Under the pieces are notes generated by a model. The model did not search any database and had not been told where the DNA came from. It was given only the letters and a program-made list of their open reading frames with translations. 64,000 nucleotides of DNA from Phytoseiulus persimilis (Eukaryota; Arthropoda; Arachnida; Mesostigmata; Phytoseiidae): positions 18,600,001-18,664,000 of the forward strand of contig CM075101.1 of the NCBI GenBank assembly GCA_037576195.1, in the 5' to 3' direction. Both the position numbers and the translations under genes were made by a program. Position 1 is the stretch's first letter; each line of letters opens with the position of its first letter. Shown here piece by piece: positions 24,126 to 34,316 of the stretch.

Positions 24126-24423
24126 CATTATCTGCACGATGTTCTTCATGATTCATCGACGTTATGAACCCAAGAAAGAAGATAAGTCGGAACAGATCAA
24201 TTGCACCGATCCGAACCCGAACAGCGCTGATCCACAACATCGAAAGTGTGTCGCGGGAGGATCGCCTCCTCGGGATAACTCTATCCTGGAAAACGTGGTC
24301 CTCGACTCGTTTCTCCGACGGGCATCCCTTGAATCGAAGAATAAAGGGAAACTACTCAGTTCGTCCTCGAATGGCGGATATCAGAGAGCGCTTGAGAATA
24401 TCTGCCAGAAGGAAATCGGTTGA
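24126..24423 (+). CDS. Candidate terminal exon: membrane stretch plus cytoplasmic-type tail
   Basis: The frame opens at 24097. A TTTCAG acceptor gives an exon from 24126 in phase 2, ending in TGA at 24423. It starts with a short hydrophobic run (IICTMFFMI), then a basic stop-transfer-like stretch (HRRYEPKKEDKSEQ), then a polar tail with Asn/Ser/Pro. This resembles the end of a membrane segment followed by a cytoplasmic tail, which is inference only. A GTGAGT lies just after the stop, so the exon may end in another phase. Confidence 0.25.
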
Positions 24424-25881
24424 GTGAGTATGGATGTATAAATATTTTTGACCACACGGAAGTCATCGTAGATGTGGATTGCTGCCCTGAAGTTCGATTT
24501 CCGCATCCTCGCGCTGATTCAGGGTCGACTTGATTAGCACTCCGAGAACGACTGCCTGCTGCAAGTTGTTAGCTTTTGAGATTCCAGTTCGAATGTTTCT
24601 GGATTTTCTCAGACTTATTTCGGGATGATACAACTCCGTTTGCTTCGGAGAACCTGGCTCTCCATCACCGTCATCATCAGCGAAGGCGCGGCGGCCGCCG
24701 CCGCCGCCACCGTCTTCGTCGTAAACATCTGAATCCGTGTTCTTATAATTATTCTTGTTTTTGTGTGTTTATTATTATCCTCGTTACTAGCATTCTCCCT
24801 AGATGCGAGCGGGGATGATGGCGATGCAGCTGATGATCAGCAGCTTAAGTTACCATGCCGAACAGTTCACAGAACTTTCGGCGTCGAAACTCAAGTGCAC
24901 ATTTCGCTCACAATGATTGATGGCTTGCTGCATAAAAACCCTGGTGAATCCGCGTTCAGTAAATGAATCAAGGTTGGGAACAAACGGGAGACCGGGCTAT
25001 TCATTTGAACACCGACTCCGGGAAGCGCTGGAGTCCCTGATGGATTGGGGCCGGAACATTTCTGGAACAAAACTACGCTCTCGACGCGATTCGATTTCGA
25101 CCCGAACGAGCATTGTTGACGCAGGGACCCCATTTCGTTCCCCAGTTTTCCCCGAGGTTTCACCAGAGTCGATAGTATTGGGTTTGAGTTTCGACTTGCA
25201 GTGGATATTGTTTGATTGTGATCCTCCTCGGGCGAGAACAGGCGCTCTCGAGGAAACTCATTCCGTGAGAATGGTTGTGATGGCCAGCTTGTTAGCTGAG
25301 AGAGAAGGGGAAGGAAAACAGCAGAAAAATGGAGCGGGAGAAAGCGAGATCAACGAACAGCAGGCAATAAAGAAGACAAGTGCGGCAAGCAGGCGGGCAG
25401 TCTGAGCGGCGACCACTCAAAAAACCGGGATAGCTATTAGAAATCCGGTGTTTATCATCAAAACTGAAGACATTTTCCGATGCGGGGAGAGCGTTCCTTA
25501 TTCCCGATGCGATGAGCGCGGGTTCAGTCACCAGATAATCAGTCGGCTCTCGAATCAACGAAATCCTTGACGAACGAAATCCCATGATGCTCGCCATACG
25601 AATCCCGTGGTGGTGATTGTGATTGCTGCAGGGTTGGTGTCGCAGTTGACTCAGAGGACAGTTGAGCCGATCGAACCGAAGGGTTATACAAACAGATAGT
25701 TGGGCGGTCGGGTTGCTTCTCGGATGGACAGCGCCTCGGCTGGTTGGCTTGCCGTCCGAAATTTCGAAGTGCTCCAGCTGCTGCCACCGCGGCGTTGGGT
25801 GAAGCGCCGACCAGCGTGAAGGGATAGGCGGACCTAGTGGCTGGCTGGCTGGTAATTATCGCTCATATACGATAGATATAA

Positions 25882-25895
25882 CGCGCGCGCGCGCG
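25882..25895. repeat. (CG)7 tract
   Basis: Fourteen alternating C and G bases, a sequence able to adopt Z-DNA. Confidence 0.9.
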
Positions 25896-26340
25896 TTTTC
25901 CAACACTCGGCCCGCCGGCAGACCGAAGCAGCGGCACCGAACGCGGCATCAGCTACCTCTACGAAGAGCCTTGATTTTCTGTTGTGTAACTTCTGTTTTA
26001 CGGGAGCCCGGCGGGCCGACGCACCGACGGCTTGACGACCGCCCATCGGACTTCGGTTCGGCTAGTGATAACGGAGTCTACAGCGCGCCATTGGTCGCCA
26101 CGTTCGACCGAAGGAGGCGCCAAACAAACCAAAGAAATCGTTCGCCGCCACTTAGCCCTTCAACCAGGCAGCCAGCCGGGCGGGCCGGCGCTCCGATGCC
26201 CGCGGAGTCGCACATTAAACGTAGCACTTCCATTCCATACTCTTTCCAGCTGTCTCCAATGAGCATTGAGCGACCCATCACCGAACAAACGAATGAGCCA
26301 ACCAGCCGAGCGACGGATAGACCGACCGAGTACCCGACAG

Positions 26341-26360
26341 TCCATCCATCCATCCATCCA
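26341..26360 (+). repeat. (TCCA)5 microsatellite
   Basis: Five tandem TCCA units. Confidence 0.9.
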
Positions 26361-28243
26361 CACAGCCAGGCGGCTAGGTGACCGGGGAACGCTCACACCA
26401 GACAAGCCGAGGTTTCTGAACAAGTCGTTCGTTCGCCGCTCGCTTCTATCGAAACAATGAGCGTCTTAAACTCATCAACGTCAGCCCACCGAATACGCAG
26501 CCAGCCGGAGAATGAACGAGCACAGCAAAGTGAAGCCCAGCGACCGAGGGACCAACGTATCTCTGAACAGCCAGGGTGATACGACTCTGTTCTGAGTAAT
26601 CGCCAGAATTCTCCTCTCGGAACAGTGTCACTTCATTGAGCTCCATCATTTCAATATCCACGCTCCAGGAACCAGGTCTAGCTCGTGGTGCATTGGAAAA
26701 ATCACCTCAACTTCCAGGCTCTAGTCATCACCGCCGAACTCGCTGCGCACGGACGTGGAAGCCCAGAAAGCAAATCAAATAGGTTCGTAGGAGGTTCTCG
26801 GTCTCTGGAGCTTTTCCAGCTCCTGTACTTCGAATATGTTGGAAAGGGACGACGATCGATATCATGGACTTCGACTCTGCTTTCGCATTCCACACGTCCC
26901 GCGATTTTTTTTGAGAAATCGTTTGGGGACTACGAGTTACTGATCACGTTCCTAGCAGGGCGTCATTCAGTTCGATCTGATCGGAATACAGCTGCTGTTT
27001 GATCGAAGAGAGCGGCGAGCCATCGAGTGTGCGCCAATCAACTAGTGATTAAGTTGAATGACGAAGGTCAAACAGCGACCCTGACTGTTGTTGAGACGAG
27101 AACGAAGCTTGAAAAAACGCGCGATTTGAAATTGAATCAGCTCACTCGCCCATTTGTTTCGCTCTCCGCTCGCTGGTCGGTCGGCTGGCTGACGGGTGGT
27201 TTGATATTTAGTTTACCATCCAATGCGAATACCCAGCGATGCATTTGGTTGACTCTGAATCACCTTGGGAACTTCCTCGATACAAACTGAATTCGCTCAC
27301 CGCGGAAACGGCTCCAAATTCCGAAAACAATAGATTGGAACCTAATCAGAATATTCCAGGACCTTGAGGGCATCGCCATGGGAAACCAAATGGCGTATAA
27401 TGACAGGAAATTTTCGCGCCGGTGAGCGCTAAGCGAGTCGAATGAAATTTTGAATCTGATCCAGAACATTAGTCGACAGCCTCCACGTATTGATCCCAGA
27501 GTCGGCCGAGAGAATAAATCCGATTCAGGACGAAACGTGACGTTCCGAAGGATTATATGCAGGGAGTGGTTTGCTCGTTGGCTCGACCTGGCTGAGGGAG
27601 AGGTGCCAACGGCGGAGAGTCTCGGAAGGATTTTGAGCGGAGCGATGAAAAAATTGAGAACAAAATCTCAATGGATGCTCCCAAAACCTCGCCATGGCTG
27701 TGTTTTGTTTGTCTGAAAGTGTGCGAGAGAGTGTGTGAAGGTTTGTGAGGCAGATGCAGTTGTGCGTGAGGTAGTCGATTAACGAATTGTGCTACTAGCT
27801 ATTCATCAAAATCGCCTACATAATTTGCCATATTCGCAATCTTGTAGCGTTGTTGTCAAATTCTTGAAAGAAAAATCACGATAAATCTACATTCAATTGC
27901 CACAGCCACGCTAAGGCCATCGCCCATGTGCGTCAAGGGTTGGACGACGCTTCGAAATCGCTATTAGTTGCCACCGTCGTTGCTGCTAAGGGTTATGATT
28001 GTGATGATCTTGACGATGATGGTTCTGATCTTGATTGCAGTCGCAGGGTGGGAAGAATAGGAAGGGAGCAAACGCTACGAGACGGGTAAAACAGGAACGA
28101 ACTAGCCGTGAGAAAGGCACAGGACCAACGTTACTGACGAAGTGGCAACGACAAAGACCGTGACGATTCGGGGTGAGACGTTCGCTTGACAAAAAAAAAC
28201 ATGGAGACTTATTCAGAGGAATCCGTTGAGCAATAAAGTCGAG

Positions 28244-28756
28244 CTATGACGGATGGAGGGGACTTTTGTACCACGATGAAAACTTTGATTCGGCGTCTTT
28301 CTCCTGATTTTCCTCAAACGCCCCCGCCGTGCCTAAGATAGAGTCGCGACTCTTCAGGAGTCCTACGAATTCTTCCTCCCGCTTGTTTCCCATCCGTCTG
28401 GATCTGAAAGTTTGCGTGCCATCGCGAGAAGACGAACGGAAGGTCAAAAAACGAGCTGCCTCACTCCGCATACCGTCGCACATAAAAGGCCCACGCACAA
28501 CGACCACAGGAGCTCCGCGATGAGCACCACAATGGATTCCGAAAGGAGATGGGGCCAATTCCTTTGAGATGAGGGAATTTCGAGGAGAAAAAAAGCTCAA
28601 GAAGAGACTGGAGCCCGAACTGGTCTCAGAGCGGGATGTGGCTCTGGTCGGAAGAAGGGTTCCCGAAGGCGGAACGTCGTGTACGAGATTTCCACGGTGA
28701 GCCTGATCAGGTCGAAACTTGTTCACGGAGACCGAACTTGAGAGTCCAGAGGGCAT
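28244..28756 (-). CDS. Candidate ORF, about 170 aa, unknown
   Basis: The open frame spans 28837-28244 on the minus strand; the first ATG is at 28756, giving 170 codons. Composition is Ser/Arg/Gly-rich in the middle. The last 50 residues are more protein-like (VGLLKSRDSILGTAGAFEEN, KFSSWYKSPLHPS). No splice sites, signal or domain were seen. Confidence 0.18.
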   Translation of the reverse strand: MPSGLSSSVSVNKFRPDQAHRGNLVHDVPPSGTLLPTRATSRSETSSGSSLFLSFFSPRNSLISKELAPSPFGIHCGAHRGAPVVVVRGPFMCDGMRSEAARFLTFRSSSRDGTQTFRSRRMGNKREEEFVGLLKSRDSILGTAGAFEENQEKDAESKFSSWYKSPLHPS

Positions 28757-28837
28757 CTCCTGCAGGTTCCCCGAGCTAATTTCTGTGAGACGGCCCACAA
28801 AACCCCGCTGTAAAGGAATTTCTCGCAAATTCTTCAA

Positions 28838-31546
28838 ATGATGAGAAACTATCGCAAGCCAACACCACGATCGCGAACGTCTCGGCAGGTCTGACAGAGA
28901 CGAGATCCTGCAATGCGCAACTTGATGAGACAGAGATGAGCGCTAAAACTTTTTGACTGGAAAGCCCGGTGTCATTATTTTTTCCTTTTATTCCTGATGC
29001 CGCCGTGCTCCTCCCCTCCCGCGAAGTCCTCAAAACTCTAGTTCCTATTCCTTCCTCTCGTCTACTTCTGCGACGAGTGCAACCGCCGCCTTTGCGGCAA
29101 CGACAACCCTTGGGGATTAAACTTTATTTATTAGCATATTTTCTTTCTAGGGTCGCCGAAGTGATGGTGTGAGTTGGGTGTCTGTCTCCTCGTCTACACT
29201 CAGTCAGTCACCACCATAAGATGGATGACTTTCGAATGGGTGTCGGGGGAGTACCGAGGAAGCGGAAGTGACGTCATAGAAATACATGGCGGAGTTCTCG
29301 ATACAAATGGAACGTCGGCGGTCGAGTCGCTGACAAGACGTCGCGGTATCCTCGGACAAACGGCGCAGCTCTCAACGACCCTGCCCGAATGCACGAGGCT
29401 GCAGCGCGAATATTTTCAGGCGATGGGTTGGCACGGGTAGACCCAGTGTGGACGGGCCTGATGCAACTATGTGGGAGATATACATCCCGAGAATTTTCGG
29501 AGCCTTAGCTCGCTCGTCAGTCTCTTCGTTCGCTAAGCCGTTGGATTGAAGATCGTCTAGGAATGGAAGCACGATTTGACATCACCGAACTACGGAAGGA
29601 AACTCCGGGCAAAGTAGGGAAGCGAGAGCGGAATGGGAAAATATGTCGGAAAATGATGCGCAGGGCGAGCCGAATCGAGCTCGACCACAACGAGGAGAGA
29701 AGGAGTATCTCGGTCGAAGGAACATACGAGGAGCGCTTTGGGCCCCATCTCCCATGTCGTTCACTTGGCTCCGTCGTAGTTGCCCTAGATCTCGTGACAG
29801 TGTTGCTAGCTGATGGAACGATGTCGGCCAACAGGAGATTCAGGAGTTGCATTGTGCCGTAAAGATAACGTGGCGAACACGTTTCCGCTCAAGATAAACA
29901 ACGACCGTATTGCCTGTGCTTCTCGTGGCCTTCCATCTTCAATCCCGGTCCTCGCGGGGAACACCTCAGCCTGCTGTTTCTTCCTCCTGAGAAGGTGCAG
30001 TGCTGAGCAAGGCCCCGGGGACGCTATCAGGCAACTCCTGATTCCCGGGAAAACGAGAGCTTCCAACGGCAGAGACCCTCCTCTGAACTGAGCTCGAAAT
30101 ATTTAGATTGCCAGAGCACGATCGCGTCACCCGGCCGTTGTCTGAGAAACTAGAAGCGTACCATGTTCGCTTCATCGAGGGATCCGGTCAGATCGTTCGT
30201 CTGAGCACATAAGCTTTTTCGCGGATGATTCGCGAACGGCGTCGGTCCCGAGATCGAGAGCAATGCGTTATCATAAAGAACTTTCCATCGCTTCGGTGTT
30301 TCATTACAGGCCATGAACCACCATCTGGACGAACGAACTAAGTGAACAAGTTCAGCCATACTGCCCACATTTTCTTTGGGCTTGTTTCTCTCCGGTAGAG
30401 TCTCCGGCTGGCTAGCGGGCCCGCGCATCAACTATCCACTACAGACCTTCACTATCGGATAATTCATTGGTTTGCTCTGCTGTTGGCCCTCTGGTCGGTT
30501 GACGGGCCGCGCGAATCCCATCTAAACAGAATCCACACAGTGGAACAGATAGAATTCAAGTCAGAAATGATCACGTAGCCGAATTTCACAAGATTTTGGA
30601 TCATGATATATGGAATCAATAAAACCGTCCGTCGGCACTCGCTGTACCGGCCACGGAACGTGATCAACTCGGACAGACTCTTCACACGTACGTTTTCACC
30701 TACATTCGGAATTTCTGACGGACCCAGTCATGGGGTAGGCGTTACGATCTTTCGCCTGAGCGCTACGAACGGTTATCGGGACTCTGGCCGAGATCGATCG
30801 TCGGACGGTTTCCTGGAGACGCGAGAGAAGTCCTCGGAGGTCGATTGCCATCTTGAGTCGCTTTCTCGTCGAGTGAATCCAGGAAAATTGCTGTGCGCAT
30901 AGAATAGACGTCTTTCTCCGGGCTGGTGTCACCAGAGCAGCGCAGCCATGCAGCGAAAGCGCCCAAGAAAGTTGAAAAAATAAGCTCTAAAAACCGAACG
31001 TAGTCCTTACGATAGGGCGGGGCGGTACTCACGCGATCTTTCACGTGGTCGCGGAGTGGTGGTGGTGAAATCGGCATCTTCGACTGACGCACCAGGCACA
31101 ACGGCGCGACCGAGGTCCAGCGAGCCACCTGAGCTGGTGAGTAAGGCCGACTGACCCTTGGCCCCTCGTGGCGAATCCACTGGTCGCTAACGAATCGGAT
31201 GAGTGCATGTCAAGTGAGGGCTCCTCGTGTTCCGTCAACCAGTTCGTTCGAAGTTTCTGCTCGACTCAGGGATTGAAGATTATATTTTCAGACACTGCGA
31301 TCCTCGATCACGAGAGCCTTGGTGGACGAAGTTACAACCTTCTTCAAAAAACAGGGGCAGCCATAGTTCGAGGCACGGAACAACCGGATATCGCACATCG
31401 AATAAACTATCCTGACAGAATGCCGCGAGCCCGGCTTGAAGCCATGATATGGAACTGCAAGTATTGTATCGTGATAATGCTGTTGCTGTTTCTGAGCTGA
31501 CTTCTCGCCACCTCGTCCGGACGACACTCGTTCCACACTGTCCAAG
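28838..31546. other. No supported gene
   Basis: A very good acceptor (TATTTTCTTTCTAG) at about 29151 is followed by a 22-codon frame to a stop, with a GTGAGT 18 nt in. A GTGAGT on the plus strand at 31136 and another on the minus strand at about 31037 flank one 100-bp stretch and contradict each other. No model was built. Confidence 0.3.
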
Positions 31547-31554
31547 GATTGTAC
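31547..31554 (+). repeat. Target-site duplication, left (GATTGTAC)
   Basis: Eight bases immediately left of the hAT-type element, identical to 32380-32387. Confidence 0.88.
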
Positions 31555-31834
31555 CAGAGTTGGGCAGATTCGAATCACTTTCGATTCGAATCAAGTTGAT
31601 TCGAATCACCTGATTCGAATCGAGAAACATCGAATCAAAAGTGATTCGAATCAAAAACCGTCGAATCAGGCTGATTCGAATCAAAAGTGATTCGAATCAT
31701 TTTGATTCGAATCAGGATCGATCATCTGATTCGAATCACACGATTCGAATCACTCTGATTCGAATCAGAAAATGATTCGAATCAAAATTTGATTCGAATC
31801 AAAGTTTGATTCGAATCATTTTCTGATTCGAATC

Positions 31835-32089
31835 CTTACTACATATACTCGGCTTAGTCCGGGACCAGTCTGACCATACTTTTCAAAAGCTGGAGGGGTG
31901 ATTCCGAGACCAATCTGAGCATTACTTCCCAGTTGTTCCCAGAGTTGGGAAGTAATGCTCAGATTGGTCACGGAATCACCCCTCCAGAGTTGGGAAGTAA
32001 TGGCCAGATTGGTCTCGGAATCACCCCTCCAGAGTTGGAAAGTAATGTGCGGACAAACTGACAAACTAAGCCGATCATATATAGTAGGG
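31835..32089. mobile_element. Nested TIR insertion inside the hAT-type element
   Basis: The centre of the larger element has its own imperfect inverted ends: CTTACTACATATACTCGGCT on the left and, on the right, the complement of CTACTATATATGATCGGCTT. Both ends lie at a TA next to the GATTCGAATC arrays, as expected for a Tc1/mariner-like TA duplication, though this could be chance. Inside are a hairpin (31890-31931 with 31946-31987) and tandem 45-bp units. This is a separate insertion, or else the original core of the outer element. Confidence 0.5.
31941..32045 (+). repeat. 45-bp tandem repeat, 2.3 copies
   Basis: Units start at 31941, 31986 and 32031 with AGAGTTGGGAAGTAATG (the third reads AGAGTTGGAAAGTAATG). 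The first unit is also the right arm of a hairpin with 31890-31931. Each unit with its preceding C reads CAGAGTTGGG, identical to the outer element's terminus. Confidence 0.85.
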
Positions 32090-32379
32090 ATTCGAATCAG
32101 AAAATGATTCGAATCAGAACATGATTCGAATCCTCTGGTTCGAATCAAAAATGATTCGAATCAGGATCATCGAATCACTTGATTCGAATCAGAAATGATT
32201 CGAATCAGGATGATTCGACTCAGAAGCTATCGAATCACGTGATTCGAATCAAAAATGATTCGAATCATTTTGATTCGAATCAGGACGATTCGAATCACAT
32301 CTGATCCGATCTGATTCGAATCCAATGATTCGAATCAGAGGAGATTCGAATCAAAATGATTCGAATCTGCCCAACTCTG

Positions 32380-32387
32380 GATTGTAC
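32380..32387 (+). repeat. Target-site duplication, right (GATTGTAC)
   Basis: Identical to 31547-31554. Confidence 0.88.
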
Positions 32388-34030
32388 CATGTCCACACAA
32401 TTCCCCGCTAGTGAAATAGTGTTGGCCTAATCACTGATGACGTATCGCCCCCATGAACACGGCTGGTGGTGATTCTCTGAGTAGGGTTAAGGATTGAATT
32501 TTCTTTCAAAAGCAATTGGCATCTCACAGTTGTGCACATTATCATGTGACCTACTTTCAACACTGTACTCTTCCCATCATCGTATATCTGTATCGAGTTT
32601 TTTCCCCGAGTTCGATCGTTGCCTCAGTCTCCTGTGGTCAACACCAAACTTTGAAATTCGATTGGAACCTCAGATGATTCCAACGCCAACTCGGAAAGCA
32701 GCTCATGGGACCGCGAACGCCTCTTACAGTATTGATGGAAGTCGTCGTTGACGACTCCGAGGCACGTCATTCGATCGAAAGAAGAACCAACACCCGGGGA
32801 GTCGATCAATTTGGGCGCACTGCTCATTAAATGAGCACAGACATTCTCTTCTCTGCCTCCTCCTTCATTTTTTAATCGAAACTATTTCCGATTTTGGACA
32901 TGTCCGGGTTGCTGCGGCCGGCCGGCGGGCGGGTGGGCAGCCAGCCAGCCATCTCAGCGAAGCAGGTCGACATCCTGGCTGATACATGGATGGGTCGAAG
33001 CTACGGGTGTTTACGCCGGGATCCGAAGTGACGGACGGACAGACGCTCAAAAACAGCAACAGACACCCTTGGTCGAGCTGTGGGTGGAGGAAGAGATGTT
33101 CGATGGCATCGCGGGGAGCAGCAGGTGCGATGCTATTGGGATCGGACGACCAAGTTCGGCGATCAGGTCTGTCGGCCGCCAGTCACTACATCGGTCTGTC
33201 CGTCATTCAGTCGAGTGAGCAACGCTCAGGCCACACCTCTTCCATGTGTGATCCGAAGAGCACTTCGAAGCTTCTTGAAGGGCAAACCCTGACCTCGTAC
33301 GGCTGCCGATGAGAGAGCGCGTTGCTTTGTTCTAGCTCGCCGGATCCACTGCCTGGATGGCGGGTGAGTTCGCTATCTGGCGGCTTAGATGACGGACACG
33401 CTGATGGTCCGAGCGGCTATTAAGGCGTTTTGTCTTAGCGCGTGGCCGCCCGACCAGCTATTCAATTGAGAGGCCCAGAACAAAACCGAAGGCTCTAATA
33501 AACGCTAATAATAGGAATTCAAAGGACAGGACACATCGCTTTGCGCCACTTGCATTTCCTGAGAACATTCCGAAGGTTTTCCGCGGAGGGCTGGAAAATC
33601 CCTCCGTTTCATCGAACCTCCGAGTGGATAGTCTTGCGGTCGCCACATTGCCGCACGGCAACTATCGACCCTGACGAACCTTAGCGATTCGGAGGTTGAT
33701 TTGATGGGAGGAATCCGTAACGATTTCAGCAAGAAATTACCGGCTGCGAGTCGCGGCGACCTAAGACTCTGTTTATAGGTGTAACCTTTAGGTTTGTATC
33801 GTGACTCGCGCCGATCGTGATGGGTGTCGCCGTATCGAAGAGCAGACCATTCAATCTTAGGATCGCGACCTCTTGCACTAAGATGAAAACATCACTCCGT
33901 GTTCGTTTGTTAGCTAGCTTGCTGAACTGGCTTCACTACAAACCCGAAACCACGACACGATATCAGCGCATTCCCCGAGCCTTCCACTCAAGCTTGGCTT
34001 TATCAGGCGCCATTGATTTGCTCACCCCAG
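32388..34030. other. No supported gene
   Basis: A strong acceptor (TTGCTTTGTTCTAG) at 33335 and a GTGAGT at 33364 delimit a 28-nt interval that could be a microexon, but nothing links to it. Frames at 32986-33312 and 33817-34140 have no splice support. Confidence 0.3.
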
Positions 34031-34316
34031 CTCGAACTTGTCTGACGGCGGTGACGGAGAGGAGAAGGGCAAGGACTCTAACCCGAGAACTCGGACCTGG
34101 AGCCCGCCCAGAACACACGCGACATCCGATTGGAAGATGAACAACGAGAGGGAGCTGCTGCAGAGCATCAGGAACAACCCGGCAGAGTCCGAAGATAATC
34201 GCTTTCCGCTCGCTCGAGACTCCGTATTGAACGGCTCCCCATCATCACTGATTAACCTCCTGAGCGATGAAGCGTCGATTTCCTTTAAACGAGAGTCATA
34301 TCTGAGGCTCAAATGA
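34031..34316 (+). CDS. Candidate terminal exon, hydrophilic C-terminal tail
   Basis: Acceptor TTTGCTCACCCCAG, then an exon in phase 2 of 94 codons plus TGA. Codons are strongly RNY and C/G-ending in the first half. The product is polar: acidic/Lys (DGGDGEEKGKDSN), Arg/Pro (RTRTWSPPRTHATSDW), a possible short helix (NNERELLQSIRNN), and a Ser-rich end (SLINLLSDEASISFKRESY). This would suit a cytoplasmic or nuclear disordered tail. The upstream exon is not found. Confidence 0.33.

Larger units (their letters stand above)
24424..28243. other. No supported gene; simple-sequence rich
   Basis: Contains GCC-rich sequence near 24693-24709, (CG)7 at 25882-25895, (TCCA)5 at 26341-26360 and period-4 tracts around 26.0-26.4 kb. 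Plus-strand frames at 24917-25405 and 25971-26381 have no splice support, and the latter is compositionally simple. No transposon ends were recognised. Confidence 0.35.
31555..32379. mobile_element. hAT-type miniature element with palindrome-array arms
   Basis: The element begins CAGAGTTGGGCAGATTCGAA and ends with the reverse complement; the perfect terminal inverted repeat is 23 bp (31555-31577 and 32357-32379). It is flanked by an exact 8-bp duplication. CAG...CTG ends and an 8-bp duplication are hallmarks of the hAT superfamily. The arms are arrays of GATTCGAATC, mostly inside the perfect palindrome TGATTCGAATCA. There are about 14 perfect GATTCGAATC copies in the left arm (to 31834) and about 13 in the right arm (from 32089), with variable 4-10 bp spacers. 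The arms also match each other around the centre for 29 bp. The element has no coding capacity, so it would need transposase from elsewhere. The exact duplication suggests a fairly recent insertion. Confidence 0.9.

Noticed and set aside
30979-31136. Arg/Ser-rich plus-strand exon ending in GTGAGT
   Set aside because: A minus-strand GTGAGT bounds the same stretch and no acceptor with a pyrimidine tract exists; the evidence is contradictory.
31567-32369. Repeated GATTCGAATC resembles the T-loop of tRNA genes
   Set aside because: It occurs as arrays within a transposon, with no acceptor, D or anticodon arms around any copy. Single GGTTCGA words elsewhere (for example 52545) also lack pairing stems.
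31546-32388. 10-bp target duplication GGATTGTACC
   Set aside because: The outer base on each side is explained by the element's own terminal C and G, so the duplication is the 8-bp GATTGTAC expected of hAT.
33336-33363. 28-nt microexon between TTCTAG and GTGAGT
   Set aside because: Splice sites are good, but no neighbouring exon can be linked, so it is not listed as a gene.
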